A DNA stretch of 64,000 bases from an uncultured Acetatifactor sp. (GTDB lineage: Bacteria > Bacillota > Clostridia > Lachnospirales > Lachnospiraceae). Of this stretch, positions 62,949 to 64,000 are shown piece after piece (position 1 is the first letter of the stretch; every line of letters starts with the position of its first letter). Location of the stretch: the NCBI GenBank assembly GCA_910587755.1, contig CAJUNZ010000001.1:1-64000 (forward strand). Direction: 5' to 3'. A program made the position numbers and the translations under genes. The notes beneath the pieces are model-generated. The model saw nothing but the letters and a program-made list of their open reading frames with translations. It had not been told where the DNA came from and searched no databases.

Positions 62949-64000
62949 TATCCTCTTTTAGTCCCTCAAAATCCAGATAATCTTCGATAAACCGCTTCCG
63001 CAGCAGCCCAGGTGGAAGGAACTCATTGTACTTTCCCCGCAGCTGGATATCCTTCGGCAGGGGCAGGGCGTACAGATCCGGCTCAGAGACCAGGATATCC
63101 TGGATAATGGCCAAAAGCTCCTGCCCGCTGCCCTCAAAGACCACTTCCAGATACACACTGGTGATCCAGGGCAGTCTGTTCTTGATCTTTCTCTGAAGCA
63201 GAAGGTAGTGAAGGGTTATCAGCTGTCTTGTGCCCACCCAGGGAAACACGGCATATTTTTTCTCCGACAGGGCAGTGACCATGGTATCCAGAATTCCCGT
63301 GTTTCCGGCAATGTAGCGTATCTCGGTAAGCCGCTCCTGGCACCTTGGGCTTAAGTACGGACAGGAATCCCCTCCCCTCATAACGCTTCTGATCTTGCGC
63401 ACCAGCACCGTGTGAAACTCCACGTCAAAGTCCACATCCCAGTCCACCAGGGAGATACCTGGAACGGGCTTCACAAAGATCACCTTGGATTTCTCGTTGA
63501 TATCCACCGTCTCCCAGGCCATACCCGCCAGGGCAAATCTCACCCCCACCTTGTAGGCCTTGTCCACCGTGCCGATGGTGCGGTTCTCATCCTTCACCAG
63601 AAAATACTCCGGCGCCAGAAAGACCGTGAGAAATTTGTGGCTGTTGACCACCTTTTCCCCCTCCCGGCCCACCATCAGACCACCCCGCTCTGTGCGCTCC
63701 AGCTGCTCCGTCTCCACCAGGTGGCGAAGGAGCGTCCTGTAATCTTCCTGGGTGATATCCCTGAAACTCCCCAGGGTGAGCACTGTCTGGGCCAGGGCTC
63801 CCGGGGACATCTCCCCGTTTCCCTTCAGGCAGCTCATGGTCTGGTGGTACAGAAGGTTATAGGCATGGCGCAGGGGCGGTATGGGTTCCAGCCAGCGGTC
63901 CCGCAGGTAGAGCTCCACAATGGCGATGGTCCGGATAAACTCCCAGTTGATGGGTCCCAGAATGTCCGAGGAGTTGATTTTAATGCACTCCACAAAAGTA
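62935..64000 (-). CDS. C-terminal part of an Lhr-like DEAD/DEAH helicase, cut by window edge
   Basis: About 355 residues visible; the frame is open to the right edge, so the GTG at 63993 is not a real start. The sequence INWEFIRTIAIVELYLRDRW followed by LLYHQTMSCLKGNGEMSP and a winged-helix-like region, then HKFLTVFLAPEYFLVKDENR and IGTVDKAYKVG, matches the domains after the motor of Lhr-type helicases. The end (about 300-355) is the family's C-terminal tail. The ATPase motifs lie outside the window. Converges on the hypothetical gene at 62175-62948. Confidence 0.75.
   Translation of the reverse strand, partial: TFVECIKINSSDILGPINWEFIRTIAIVELYLRDRWLEPIPPLRHAYNLLYHQTMSCLKGNGEMSPGALAQTVLTLGSFRDITQEDYRTLLRHLVETEQLERTERGGLMVGREGEKVVNSHKFLTVFLAPEYFLVKDENRTIGTVDKAYKVGVRFALAGMAWETVDINEKSKVIFVKPVPGISLVDWDVDFDVEFHTVLVRKIRSVMRGGDSCPYLSPRCQERLTEIRYIAGNTGILDTMVTALSEKKYAVFPWVGTRQLITLHYLLLQRKIKNRLPWITSVYLEVVFEGSGQELLAIIQDILVSEPDLYALPLPKDIQLRGKYNEFLPPGLLRKRFIEDYLDFEGLKEDITGA

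Overview
The window is a stretch of a low-redundancy, fairly GC-rich Firmicutes chromosome. Gene content (MutS2, YhaM, Smr-type domains, B12 riboswitch, CUT1 sugar importers without their own ATPase, sigma-A promoters, GGAGG ribosome sites) suggests a gut Lachnospiraceae-like clostridium. This placement is an inference from family content, not from a marker gene.

Left part (1-16.4 kb). Positions 1-1.4 kb are AT-richer and carry the end of a mobile element (TnpV fragment, ParB) that abuts the 3' end of rlmD. Then come housekeeping and signalling genes: rlmD, a flavodiiron protein, an htrA-like gene whose catalytic His and Ser are replaced, yhaM, an MFS transporter, a secreted trypsin-like lipoprotein, mutS2 and a two-component system. 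They are followed by a cobalamin-riboswitch-controlled pair (DUF4430 protein plus ECF S component). A 1.3-kb non-coding stretch follows, with six copies of a 70-77-bp repeat and a G-rich 34-37-bp repeat array.

Main part (16.6-61.8 kb). This is a glycan-catabolism island of about 45 kb. Nearly all genes lie on the minus strand. Two transport clusters' worth of permeases (four CUT1 permeases, no ATPase), two solute-binding proteins (one of them 984 aa with sugar-binding-like modules at its N terminus), a DUF5696 lipoprotein and a beta-propeller/Yip1 membrane protein form the import block. Around it are enzymes without signal peptides: sialidase, two alpha-fucosidases, GH2 beta-galactosidase, GH20 hexosaminidase, GH38 alpha-mannosidase, GH18, GH130 phosphorylase, GH3, a DUF4091 protein, an alpha/beta hydrolase, and two large paralogous transglutaminase-fold proteins. 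The cytoplasmic sialate and GlcNAc route (nanA, nanE, nanK, nagB, nagA) closes the pathway to fructose-6-phosphate. Together these fit whole-oligosaccharide or glycopeptide import followed by intracellular stripping of sialic acid, galactose, fucose, GlcNAc and mannose, which is the composition of complex N-glycans. The transglutaminase-fold proteins carry the Gly-Arg-Cys-Gly-Glu motif seen in cytoplasmic peptide:N-glycanases and are the most interesting candidates for a new activity.

Control. A consensus promoter lies at the head of the transport operon with three 22-bp-phased direct repeats upstream. Further promoters precede nagBA, the hydrolase-GH20-GH18 run and GH38. Several long perfect hairpins lie between genes. 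No dedicated transcription factor for the island is present in the window.

Right end (62.1-64 kb). A hypothetical protein with a nuclease-like core and the C-terminal part of an Lhr-like helicase meet tail to tail.
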